Shown here piece after piece: positions 1 through 12,156 of a stretch of DNA of 64,000 nucleotides (positions are counted from its first letter, which is position 1; every line of letters begins with the position of its first letter). The DNA is from Diadema setosum (Eukaryota > Echinodermata > Echinoidea > Diadematoida > Diadematidae). The notes under the pieces were generated by a model. That model was not told the origin of the DNA. It saw only the letters and a list, made by a program, of their open reading frames with translations, and ran no database searches. The stretch spans positions 4,814,836 through 4,878,835 of the forward strand of contig NC_092690.1 of assembly GCF_964275005.1 (NCBI RefSeq). Reading direction: 5' to 3'. The position numbers were made by a program, and so were the translations under genes.

Positions 1-28
1 ATTTTTAGAACAGAATAAAGCGTGTTAA

Positions 29-3000
29 GGGTTGTTTTACAATCAGGGTACGCACTTCAGATTTGGACATTATCAGCGTCCAGCAAAAAAACAGTGTACA
101 TTAATACAAAATCTGGTATGGCATGTTATTAGGCCTAGTTACCTCAACCTTAAACAGCGAAAAAATTTTTGATAAAGCTTACAAAAATTTTCAAAATATG
201 TCAAAATGAGCCAGTTTGGGCAGTTTTTACAGTCTCATTTGATTTTTTCAAAATTTGAGAATGAACATCTATGAAACCGATGACCATAACACAGAAATAG
301 AATATCAGAATGAGCAAATGAAATGTGGATATTAAAAACTGTGTGTGTCATGATATCTACGACACAGTTTAAAAATTTGGGTTTGAAGCATGATTGATAT
401 GCATATTCCGTCCAAAAATGTCCTCTCCGAAAACAGTTTAATAACTTTTTTGAAGACTTCAGAACTCAAACAATTACATACCCTCTGCAGAGTCTCACTC
501 ATACCCTACACATACAGGGTATTTGTGCAACCCACACTCATTTAATTTTCAGGCAGTGCACATTTGAATTTTGATGGTTTCAATTCCGTCCAAAAGCGTC
601 CTCTCCGAAAAATGACATATTTGTTCAGTACTCCACAGGAATATGTACGTTTTAAATCCTAGTTGTGTTATTATCAGTGCTAATAGTTGTCTATCATTTA
701 CATGTATCAAGACTTATTCATATGCTTTTCTTCATTTATTTAACTCATGTCAAACAAAAAATGTCCTCTCCGAATGGTAGTTACACATGAATGAAAATGA
801 GAATTAAATGTAACAAACTTACAAAATATTGCTAAAAAGTGAGTTATGATTTATTGAAAACATTTTACAATCATATTGCCCCCATATTTCATAATATGAA
901 TGCTTTTGAATGAAAATGCCCCTTTGACTTATAATATCATTTTAAACTCCCATTGATGAAACTGCAAATAAAAAAAGAAGAAGTGAGGAACATTCAGCAT
1001 TCTTTGTTTTCATATGTATATCATAAGGAACATTCAGCATTCTTTGTTTTCATATGTATATCATATTTAATGATGTTCATCACACACTGAACATAACCAG
1101 ATTCCTTCGGTTCGCTGTACAGACATTTATATTCACAGAATCAATCATTTCGGAGAGGACAATTACTTTGACACATTCACCATATGAATGGAATATAAAC
1201 AAGAAAAATGAATGAAAACACACAGTCACCAAGATTTATGCACAAGCACACAGAAAACACATTACTATGGTTATGGTTTAATTACCCTATCCCCCCAACA
1301 AAACAGATGAATCATAAACTCCACATGTGTAAATGCATAATACTCTGCATTGCAGCACAATGTAGTGTGCTCCCAAAAACGAAAATGTACTGGGTATGAT
1401 CCATGCGATATAAAATCTGAAAGAAAAGCTCCTGTAATAGGTTACATTATTTCACATTGCAAACAACTTGAATTGAGAATTCTGCCCTCATAGTGCATTG
1501 GGAGCCCTTCTGCCTTAACAACCATATAAATATTAGAAGCAAAATGTTATTCTGTGGAAACTGGTCCAAAACATTTTGGATTTTGGGCCTATTTGATTTT
1601 TCTTATTTGTAATACATGTTGATTTAATTCAAAGACTTACTACATGTGTAATTAGACATAATAAAGAATGCTTTTATCACACACGCACACACAAAGAATG
1701 CCTAGATAATGAAACAAAAATGCCTTCCCCTTTTACTTGTTCATGCAGGCATCTCAAATAATTGATATATCAAGAGTATTACAAGTTGCTTGTTCATGTA
1801 AAAAACTGTTTGGATTTCAAAAAGTATAAGAGAAGTCAGCTTGGAACACACCATACAATGTTAATTTACACTATGTGAACACGTTTTACCACGATAGGGT
1901 TTAATATGTAATGTGATGCAATATGATAATCAAGAAAGTCATAAGCATCACTTTTTACTGACACTTTGTAAACTGCAGATAACAATGAAGAGCCACACCT
2001 GCACCCATTCTCTATGTATACATCTATCTTGAGCGCAATTTTTGTGAATGTCAATAATATGTCCTCTTTGAAAAGAGGTATACTCTCCAAAGTGACATTT
2101 TAAATGTTTTTAGTAAACATTATGTCACAGTGCATTTAAGATTTGCATACAAAAACACCTCTGGTGCTACACAACATTATTATACTTTACCTGAGATACA
2201 AACTTTTTAAAACTTTCGCCTCTTTGAGGATTTACAGGACTTGTAATTTATGTAGCCCAATCTAAGTATTCTTCAGGGATTCTCAGTATCATCCAATTCT
2301 TTGATTTTTATTGAAATTCATAAAAAAGAAATGAAAATATGTCCTTGTTGTTGAATAAATAATGCTACTTTTCATAAATTGAAAAGGGGAAAGAGTATCA
2401 TGTTTTCATACAGTATCTTTATGTGTCAAAAAAGTCCTCTCCGAATGATGTACACGTATACACAATGTACATTGGTCTTCTAATATCTCATCTACCACTT
2501 ATCAAAGGACATTCAAAGATTACATGTAAAACAACTCTTTAAAAGTGTTGTGAAGTCCAATCAATCTGGCACAACTGCATGTCTAAATTATGGGTTGCGC
2601 TTCTCTTTTCTTTTCTTTTTCTTTGTCACAACCTTTATGGGGGTGTTGGTATGGCTTGTTTATCACATGATGTGAAATTGCTCTACATTTCGATAAAATG
2701 TATCAAAGGAAATGTTCTTTTTGAACTTGACAATCATAATTTTCATCAATCATTTAAGGGCTAAACATTTTAAAAGTATTTGTTATGTTGTTATCTATAT
2801 GTCAAAAAAATATGTCCTCTCCGAAAAAGAAATGTCCTCTCCGAATGATTTTTTTGACACTACTTATCTCGGCAACCATTAACCACAGGGCATTCAAACT
2901 TTGCCTGTAAAAGCACCCTTGATATGCCTATCGGGGATATACAACAAATCTGGTATAACTGATTTGTGGAGTTTAGGATCATTAATTCTTCAATGTCATG

Positions 3001-3373
3001 GTGACTGCCTTGGGGATTTTTCCATGAAAATCATGAATTTTCAAGAACAAAAGTGTTTAAAACTTAAAAACATGACTTGCTTTCATATTCACCATCCTTC
3101 AATTATCAAAAAATGTGTTAATTCTTCACCTGAAGTTGTAATTTCTAGTCAGGGTGTGGTAAGATGGTATCAGAGGTCTGAGGGCTAGATTTTTATCACC
3201 ACTGGCATGTTTCATGCAATAAAAAGAAAAGTTGAAGACTTTAAGCTCCAATTTTTTAGATTATTTAAATTTAACTATCCTACAATGCAGCGACAAAAAA
3301 TCAGGGAATACGAAAAAACTTTTTTTTTCACCCCCGTGAGACAGAAGTGCGTACCCTGATTGTAAAACAACCC
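29..3373. mobile_element. 3.3-kb DNA transposon-like element, 30-bp TIRs, TTAA target site
   Basis: The outermost 30 bases at 29-58 (starting GGGTTGTTTTACAATCAGGG) are matched perfectly in inverted orientation at 3344-3373. TTAA lies directly outside both ends (25-28 and 3374-3377), as expected for a target-site duplication. No transposase-size ORF is present, so this is a non-autonomous derivative. The inside carries seven copies of GTCCTCTCCGAA, six on the plus strand and one on the minus strand, a 38-bp tandem duplication, and degenerate internal units of about 400 bp. TTAA duplication is used by the piggyBac and Kolobok superfamilies. The GGG terminus is unlike the CCC of classic piggyBac ends, so the superfamily is left open. 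Confidence 0.88.
987..1064. repeat. 38-bp tandem duplication
   Basis: The segment beginning GGAACATTCAGCATTC at 987-1024 is repeated at 1027-1064 with no mismatch that I can see and a 2-base spacer. It lies inside the 3.3-kb inverted-repeat element and looks like a recent slippage or unequal-exchange event. Confidence 0.9.
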
Positions 3374-6300
3374 TTAAAGCACCCTACACTCACAAAGCAT
3401 ACAAATTGTATATCCAAGCACACACAACACACGTTGACTACCGGCCAAGAGCATTGGGGTAGAACGGTATGAAGAGTCAACCCATCTGTGGTGGAAGAGA
3501 AATAGATAGTTGTCATGCTTGCATTCCCCATTCAGGTACGACCAGACCCTTACATTCTATGCAAATAGGCCTTCAGATATCAGGAGCTGGTCTAGTTTTA
3601 CATGACAAGAATGATTGCCTTATACCTATACAACTCCTGCGCCATACAACTTTAATGACCTCAACTTTTATGCCATCAACCAGCGAACTAGGTTACCCAT
3701 AATGTCAAAAGCTTTTCATAAGTTGTAGATTTGTCCACGACAACTTGGTAACATCCTATCCAATATATAGTTGCACTACAAAGCGCTTTCCGACACTTGC
3801 AGTCCACTTTGCCCGCTTTATAATTATAGCTGTTGGTCTTCTAAGCGAGCATTTGGCACTCCGTCTAAGTGCCATGAAACAAACCTTTCTGCTGAAGTTG
3901 TGCTTGTTGTTTTAAGGTATCGCTGAAGTGGTCTTCAATTGAAGCAGAATGAGCAGGAGAATTTGCTGATAGGATGCAATGCTCAATGACATACATACAG
4001 TGTAGGCTGATGGGATTCAGTAGGGGTTTTGAACCTAGAATCTATGGGTCCACACTCTCCATACCTTTAACCCACTGACTCTCTAAGGAGCTTGTCACAT
4101 TGCACACTACCTGTAGACCTCAGTTTCAATTGTTCATGGGATTGGTCTCAAATGGGCCAACCAATGGGCCATCTTTCTCAAGGGCACAAAGTGATTGCAC
4201 CAAAGTACATGCAGGTTCTATCATATTATTTCTGCCCACCCTGTCAGTTTCACATGTTCTTAGCCTCTTCTCAGAACAGGTATGCGTTGATATTGTGCAT
4301 GTACTCTAGTTACCTCCTACCTGACCTAAAGTAGTGTGGGTTCCTTTCCTTCTTCTGAAGTTCCTTTTATTCCTACTTTTTTAGTATAATTCATTATTCT
4401 TTCTGTAAAGAATGTGTGTGTGGACACGGTCAGTTCTTTCAGAGTTCATGTGATATTCTTGGTTTTCCACAACCACTTGATGTGTAAGGCTTTTTTTCAC
4501 ACTAAGCTTACAATATACTATCTTCACAACTTTGGTTCCCTGGAATTTCAGTATCATTTTCCTTGTTGGTTCTGCTTCTTTTTATTCTCCTTTTTTTTTT
4601 TAAGTCTAATGGATGATGAAAGTGGTACCTGTTTTATCCCATACTGCCAAAATCATGAAATGGGTACATGATTAGCAGGACTTTCCAGAACGGCCTTTTC
4701 CGTCATTGACAGATTACCCCATATGTTTCTGATGGATGATGATAATCAAGAATATTACACAGTTCCAAATTGTACTTGCCCTCCATTGTGATTCTAGTAA
4801 TTCTTTACAACTCCTAAAATCTTCGATGTATAATGTGGATTTTAGTCTACTGGAATGCAACTCCTCAAAAAGTTTACATGTATCTCTTCATCTTCTTTAC
4901 CTCCTGGTAGAAATGGTAGAAATGTAAGTAGCTCTGCCTACATCATTTGAGAGTATGAGGCTGTTTGAAAAGGCTGCAGTGCTGAGACCTGACTTTAATG
5001 GGATTGTGCAGTATTGATTCATGGCAAACATCTTGACAATGCATGGTGCCTGGAACTGTTACCATTTTCCTTTAAGTTTACTTTTCTAAACTTTTCCATG
5101 GAGTGCCTGCAAGAGAAAAAGGTACCTTGATCAGTGACAAGAAAAAAAATTAATAAAAAAGGCACGTTGACTAATGAGAAAAAAGGGCATCTTGTTCATA
5201 TTCCACTCTAAAACTCTTTCATCTCAATGCAACCAGACGCCCAGACTGCACGGGGCCACTAACGCTGGATATCAGGTGGCGTAACTTGCATGAGGTACTT
5301 GTGTTTAGTCACAAGAAACCCCTCCCGTTCCAGTCCAACAACAATCCTGCCTACCTTAAACCCCTTTTCCCAATCCACAGGAGCCCCATCTCCTGACATC
5401 TTACACTTGATGCCCCTCATCAATACCCCTCCCAGTTCCAATCCAGAAACCGCCCCACCTCCGTTACAGCCTCCTCCCCCCCCCCCTTCATCCTCAACAG
5501 AGAACCAATCTTCATCCCATCCTGCAACATGCTTTATCCCCATGAGAATCTTGCCCCTCCCTCTAGCTTATAAAAGTCCCTGCAACACCGCCACCCCCCC
5601 CCCCCCGAACCTGTCCTGTTCACTCCCAACATCCAACACCCCTCTACAGAACCCCGCCCACTTCCATTCATGAAACCCTATCAATGGCACCTCCATCTCT
5701 CCTGCTCCATTTGCATGTTACCAACCCAAAAGGGACCTTATTTCCATCTTCAACCCCCCCCCCCCCAATCCTTCCCCATTTCTTTTTCGCCACACACTAT
5801 TCAACAGCGATATTTGATGGGGTTCATTTATAGTACTTCACAATCAGTCTGGTCCGAGAGAAATGTTGATTACGCTAAAAAGCAGCCTTTTCCCCCGTCC
5901 GGTCAGTGCTGTAATTTTTATCATTCTTGTCTAGAGTAAGCACACATTTCTTGTTTTTACATGTATGTGTGTGCACAAACCTTTTCCATAGATTTCTCTG
6001 CCTTGCCCACCTTTAACTTTACAGATTTCTCCCTTTAATATCCCCATCCACGAATCTAACCCCTCCCCACCCCATTTCCTTTATTTTTCATACTCTAACC
6101 CCCAAGGTTTACCAGAGACATCAAGTTTTTCTCCAAGTTTATCCCTTTTTCTGTCTTTATTTAAATGCATGATGGCCTGAAGTTACCTCGTAACTAGAGC
6201 AGTGGTTGCTCCTTTGTCATGTGACCTGATCATGTGATTGATCATGTGACCCCTTGCCCCACCAATAATTAGTTGTGTGCATGTTGCCTCCGTGCTGGTC

Positions 6301-8845
6301 TGTGCGCTGTCGACTACTGTGCACATTATTATTGTCATGAAAAGTGCAGATTTTTGTGCAACACATTCCGCCTTGATTCTTCGTCCACAAGATTTATTTG
6401 TGAATCGTGTTTGCATGCATGTGGCTTTTATGATGCGCACTTGTTCATTTTCACTCTGTTACGTTCAAGGAATCAGGTCAAAGTTCTATATTGAATATCG
6501 TCTATTACCACAACTATTACTATCATTATTACTGCTTTTAATATACGCAGTGAGCACAGTAGACATAGAGCATCACGCAATGTTGAATTTAATTTAGTCA
6601 ACTTTTTCAATGTCAGTGAACTTATTTTTTTTTTTTTTGCAGATATATATATATATTTTTTTTTTTTGTTAGTAAATTATTTTTGAAGGTAAAATTTTGT
6701 AAATTTTCCCAAAATTATTTGCGTGCAGTTGGGCGGAGTGTGAAAGTGCTACATTACTGTAGTCTACAGCGTGGGACCAGCAATGCGGATATCAACAATA
6801 CTATGTGAGCTGTTTTTTTTTTCTTTTCTTTTCTTTTCTTCTTCTTTTTTCTCTCCTTCTCCCCCTCTCTTCCTCTCTCTCACTGTTTCTTGTCAGGTTC
6901 CTGTTGTTTTGTTTGTTGTTTTTCATGAAGAATGGCTTTGAGGAATCATGGAAATTGTGCATGGCATTTCGTTGAGATGGCCGCTATTTGCTCATCTTTT
7001 TCTTTCTTTCTTTCTTTCTTTCTTTCATAATTTCTTTGTTTCGGGGTTGCCTACTGCCCACTTTTGTTTAAAGACAGCAATTGGTTTTAGAAAGCGGAAA
7101 AAAGAAATGAGTGGAATAATCTCAGCATGACCTTTCCAAGAGTTTTATGCGTAATGTAAAGTGAAAGAATAATTGAAGTTTCCTGTATCTGGAAAGACGA
7201 CTTCAAGTCTCTGTGTGATGATAAACGGGGCAAGTGTTCATCAGGAGGCAGCAGGCAATTACAACAGTGAATGTTGTGTCATACCGCAGCCGTATGACTG
7301 ATCTGAAGCTGTGACAGTGCTGTACCTCCGTTCGACAACTCTCCAATGTATCATGCGTATTGTAATGAGGGGATTCTCTTCTTGGCAAACCTACTTTTCA
7401 CGTGCCCAGACACTGAGCTTTCACTTCGCCGAGCCTTTTCATCAGCAGTTGGGGCGATCCCTCAAAACTTGACCTAGGTGTAAAATCAGCAAGCCCTCCT
7501 GGGTGTAGAAGTTTACCTCAGTTCAACAGAAAGGCCATAGTGACACAGACAGGGATTAGTGGGATTAGATAATCTCCACTTTAAATAACAATTCCTCTGT
7601 AGTTTCAAGACATCCATACCAATCAGGGAAGGAAGCAGCTATTACACCTTGTAGCATGCGTGCGCCCATATGCAAAGGCAGAGCGAGAATTAGAATTTGT
7701 GTGTCCTTTGCACAACCCTGAAAATTAGATTATTTTCATGAGCTGGTATGTTATAGAGGTAGATGATTCAGACTTTTCTTCAAAATAAAACTGGAAATTT
7801 CTTTGTTGTGGAGGAGAAGTAATACTACATGTATAGATTTCTAGTGAATTTATGTATGCAAAGCCCCAGAAACTCCAACCATTTTTCTTGGTACAAAAGG
7901 GGAGCTATTTCTTAGTGACATGAGGTTTATACTTTTTCATGTGTGACCAGCCACAACAACAGGATCCAAAAGTCGCTGACAGCTGAGCCAAGAAAATCGA
8001 GTCAGATCAAAATCAGATCACTAAAATTGGTCAAAGCCACCTATAATCTGTTTTGACATTTTGTAGTCTTATGTTTTGTCCATCATCTGCTGAAACTTTG
8101 AAGCTAAATGATCAAAGAAAGGCAAACAATTAGTGATTTTCTGAGCCATGATTTTCTGACTTTCAACGGAACAGAAATTTGGAAACAGAGATTTGGATTT
8201 AGCGCCACAGACAGACTCTGCCTCTAGCAACAAGGGAGTGATCTTCTTGGTCAATCAATGCATGGCATCCTGGTAACTGATTGGTCATGCGTAGACGGCT
8301 GGCGCTAAGCTTGAATGAATATCGTGGAGGTTGCTAGGAGCATACAGATTGTAGTTACCTTCTATTGTCAAGAGGTGAAAACTTTCTTGCCTCCCCTTGA
8401 TCACGATTGCTTCGGAAGGAAAACTTTGACGGTGGTTTTCTCGAAACGCTGATTTCCTAGACCACTCAACGTGCTCTCATAAAATCATCAATATTTCCAC
8501 AAGCGAGTATTTTTATGGGTTGAAATTAAAGCGGAAGAGTAAGGGAATAAATGTAATGTCATTTTCAGAAAATCGACCTCCCCCCGACTTTTCAATTCTT
8601 TTGTTGTACCGGGTCACATTTCTTTTTTAAAAACTCTGAGATGTGCCACTATAAGATTTCATATGTGATGTCAAGAGACATTATTCTTCAACCATGCACA
8701 GTTATGTGACGCTTTCAAAAAGGGATGTACGACCTTTTACAACAGATGTGTGCTGTCTGTACCTCTGTAGTACCATGATGATGTCATGCCCCTTGAAAAA
8801 AATGTGTGCAATAGTTGCCAGTGAAGCCCACCATGTAGTGCTCCC

Positions 8846-8940
8846 CTAACCCATTTAGGACAGACTGATTTTAGGCTATAACACACATTTCCCATAGACA
8901 CTTGCCCGGGTATTCTCAGGACTCGTCTTCAACAGGTTAA
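8846..8940. mobile_element. 95-bp hairpin element, copy 1
   Basis: It begins CTAACCCATTTAGGACAG and ends in the near-complement CGTCTTCAACAGGTTAA, with a shared core CACATTTCCCATAGACACTTG. The same short element occurs at 28316-28408, in the AAR2 3' UTR, and at 46235-46331. This is the most diverged of the three. Confidence 0.7.
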
Positions 8941-9267
8941 AGGGAACCCACATGCTTTTCAGCAAATTTATTCACGATGTCCACATGCTCTTATCATAGG
9001 TGTCTTTAACTTTTGGACCAAGGGGGATGGGATAAAATGTGTTGCCAGATGTCCAAAATGAGAGTGATTAACTTTTAGCATGGAAAGGAGTATTCCTTAT
9101 GCTATGTACCCTGACTTCACTTTCATGAAATTCGTGAAATCAAGGTCTGTTCTTTGTTTGCAAGTACGTAAACTGTCAGAAGCTGCACATTCCACGAGTG
9201 TCCCCTCCGCTCCCCCCCCCCCCAACGATAAAGCAAACAACAACAAAAATGGCAACAATAGTTATGG

Positions 9268-9512
9268 TACTGTATACGCCACATATTTCGTGAGGTTTAT
9301 ATTTTTGCGAATTTTCGCGAGTCAGGTGCTATTCACGAAATTAAAGACACACGAAAATATTGACTCTGATCCTGATGTGAACGTGATGTACATGTGCATA
9401 TTTCTCCGTTCAGTACAGGACTCCACAATCGCAAATTTAACCACTCGCGAAATCGTCAGGAAGTCCCGATTCGCGAAAATTAAGACTCGCGAAATATTTG
9501 GCATATACAGTA
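9268..9512. mobile_element. TA-flanked MITE with TACTGTATA termini
   Basis: The left end TACTGTATACGCCACATATT is mirrored by the right end, whose reverse complement begins TACTGTATATGCCAAATATT. TA lies at both borders. The inside is rich in CGCGAAA words in both orientations. Related copies lie at 61491-62682 and 63190-63445. TA target sites and this end structure fit the Tc1/mariner type, but no transposase is present. Confidence 0.75.
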
Positions 9513-10456
9513 TTCTATTTGTCTTCACTTCACAAGTTCCAGTGTTACACTGCAAGGTTGGACTTTTTTTATAGGATTTTTATGCACATATTTACATGTA
9601 GCTGCCCGATGGACAGAAAATGTAGTGAAACAGAATTAGACTGTAAAAAGTTATAGATCCTCACAAAACTGGGAAAAAGAAGATGACAATTATGATAATT
9701 ATGAATCAATGATTTTATAAATTATAATACGTATGTATTTTGTAGGGTCTTTTTGCTGAATTCAATGAAGCACTTCACTTTTGTTTCCAAATGTCAGATA
9801 TAGGTAGATGAAGGGGAAGCGCAGCTTAAAAAACTGAAAATGACAAATAAAAAAAACACCATTAATGTCGTTGACTCAAAGCAAAACTTGTTTGAGTAGG
9901 CCCTTGAGAATTCTGTTGGTACAACTTTCCGTAGGTTTCGCAACAATAAGTCACATGTAGAGTAATGTCATATACATTGTGCCCTCATTTTGGCAGCATG
10001 TGTTCTGTCTTGGTTCTTTTCCTCGAGCTTTCCAGCTAAAGAGAGTCAGCTTTGTGCATTTGGCATCCCAGTTCACCCAATGTCGTTCTCAAAGTTGAAA
10101 ATGCGCTCTTGCGTACGAAATGCAGGTGCATGGCTTGAATTTTGATGGTGCATGCACCTTGTTCACAGTTCGCCGAGCAAGCTTGGCACACCCCACTGCA
10201 TTCCCGTCTGGTGATTTGCAAACCCATAAATCTCAAAGACAAGGTGAACCTCCGCCAATGCGAGGGAAAGTTTCTCTCCCGCCGCTGAACTTTCTGTTCG
10301 CTTGTATGGGTTTGCCAGTTTGGCCATTGCCGGCATGTAATAAAACACTAATTTGAGAGAAATGATAAATGAATAAAAAGTCTATCGTTACGTGTTCAAA
10401 TGAAAGCAATGTTACTCTTTGTCCTCTTTTTAGCATAAAGAAGTTTATATCTTTGC

Positions 10457-10803
10457 CAGGGCGACAAGACCTCGTATCTGCAAAATGTCAAATGTTTAGG
10501 AGAGCTAAAGAAAAATGAAATGGCAACCAAAATTGTTACTGTGATACCAAATGTGATAGCCCCTCCTGTTGCGGGGCGACAAGACCTCGTATCTACAAAA
10601 TGTCCAGAAAAAACAAAATGGCAGCCAAATCGCTACAGGGATGCCAAATGTGATAGCCTTTCCTTTGGCATGCCATGGTGGCTTCCATTTTTGGGGTAAG
10701 ACAGCTAGGATTTGGACATGACATCACTTTGACTATCTGACCATTAATTTAACAACAAGTCATTTTCACCAAAATTTGAGATACAAGGTTTTGTCACCCT
10801 AGC
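10457..10803. mobile_element. Foldback element with duplicated left arm
   Basis: The arm AGGGCGACAAGACCTCGTAT at about 10458 is inverted at 10774-10803, where the reverse complement reads AGGGTGACAAAACCTTGTAT. The left arm occurs again as a direct copy at about 10573, so the element has two left arms and one right arm. No coding capacity. Confidence 0.65.
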
Positions 10804-11230
10804 GACGATATACAATTTGTGTATATTGCCATTGTAATGAGTGATACATGGTATATTAGAACAAATGGTATTGAGTCCCATAGCAGTAGTTAACAGCCAT
10901 ACACCACACAAGACCGTTCGCATTTAAAGATGCTTGTTTCATAGTGGCATGCTTGAGCAAAAAAGAAACTTAGCACTTTACTCTAATCTTCTGTACTGTA
11001 GTCATTTTTTGTACAGTGCACTCCCGTTAGAATGAACACTGTTATAATGAAATTCTTGTTACAAGGAAGTAAAAATGGTTCCAAAATTATTGTCTCTATA
11101 TCTTTCTATACTTCTCTATTCGGATGTAATGAAACTTATAACGAAAGTAAATTGCCTGTCCCAATGTCTATGTTATGGCAGGAGTACACTGTATTGTTTT
11201 AGTCATTTTCAAGATGTACTGAAGCCTATA

Positions 11231-11924
11231 TGTGACCCTGCATCACCAAACCAACAAAAAGTCGCAGACATGATTTTTTAGATAGGAGCAGATCCTGAAA
11301 GAGCAGCCTTTAAGCTTTAAAATGATGTAGAACTCAATTTAAATGGACTCTCCAAACTATCCTAATATTGGAAAGAAGGCTCATACTCTGGAAAATGTGA
11401 ACTGAGAAAAGAGGCCCTGAAGTGCAGGGTCTATTCAAGCCTTTAATCTTTACCAGGCCATGCTAGCTGTGTGATGAATGGGACAAAAAACAGGCTGTAA
11501 ACCACCAAGGCAACAACAATTTCAAAAGGGATTATCAGATTAAGCTGAAATTGAGCATGCTTCATAAACACATTCTGTAGATGATTAATGCCAACTTTCA
11601 GTGCAGTAGCATCATTCTTTCCAAAGTTATAGGAGTTGAAAGTGAAGAATATGGACAGGGTTTTTAAGAAATGAAAAGAGGACTCTATGAGACATGCCTA
11701 ATCACACTATTCCACCAAAAAGTGTTTGAGAAAAACTGCTACAAACACAACTTCCTGTTTGTTTTATGGTTCCAAACTTTAGTGAAATATAGAAGACTTG
11801 CTCTTTCAGAAAATATGAAAAACTCAAAATTGGCTGTGTTACGTTGACCCATTTCACCTATTTTCAGTCCTAACACAAAATCAGTGCATGCAACTTTTTG
11901 TTTGTTTTGTGATGGACGGTCACA
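11231..11924. mobile_element. 694-bp MITE, TGTGACCCTGCATCAC termini
   Basis: The left 35 bp (TGTGACCCTGCATCACCAAA..) matches the reverse complement of 11890-11924 with a few mismatches. A second, 949-bp member with the same ends and recognisably similar interior is at 22352-23300. This copy ends 115 bases upstream of the splice acceptor of the ITIM-tail exon, so it sits in that gene's last intron. Confidence 0.8.
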
Positions 11925-12039
11925 TATTGTATCACTCATTTTGTTTTCATCCTTAGTCCTATCCCTCACTTTCTCTCATCAAACACTAACATCTTGGTTT
12001 TTTTTTCTTTCTTTGGTGTTTTTATTTTTCCTCTCGCAG

Positions 12040-12156
12040 AACGATCACCAGCTCCAGTACGCCGAGCTGGATATGAGCAACAAGGCGGGGCACACGGAGC
12101 AGCACATACCCCAGAACAAAAGCGACGTTGTCGTCTACTCGTCGATTCTTGTCTGA
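12040..12156 (+). CDS. Terminal coding exon: cytoplasmic tail with two ITIMs
   Basis: A pyrimidine-rich acceptor ending CTCGCAG (12031-12039) precedes a phase-0 exon of 38 codons plus TGA. Its GC content rises sharply against the flanks. The tail contains LQYAEL (Tyr at exon residue 7) and VVYSSI (Tyr at residue 33). Both fit the ITIM pattern [SIVL]xYxx[ILV], and they are 26 residues apart, a spacing typical of tandem ITIMs that recruit SHP-type phosphatases. The second motif is almost at the C-terminus. This suggests the last exon of a single-pass receptor or adhesion molecule, possibly of the immunoglobulin superfamily. That class is inference, because no upstream exon, membrane segment or signal peptide was found here. 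Confidence 0.7.
   Translation, partial: NDHQLQYAELDMSNKAGHTEQHIPQNKSDVVVYSSILV

Larger units (their letters stand above)
3378..11230. other. Non-coding stretch, probably intron or intergenic
   Basis: I see no supported exon here on either strand. It holds low-complexity tracts: C-rich DNA with poly-C runs (about 5290-5770), poly-T around 6620-6668, and pyrimidine and TTTC repeats (about 6815-6870 and 6995-7025). It also holds three small inverted-repeat elements listed separately (8846-8940, 9268-9512, 10457-10803). If the ITIM-tail exon at 12040 belongs to a gene starting further left, part of this stretch is its intron. Confidence 0.5.

Noticed and set aside
5290..5673. 127-codon proline-rich open frame
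   Set aside because: It is low-complexity C-rich DNA with poly-C runs, no splice signals and no recognisable domain. Its composition explains the proline content.
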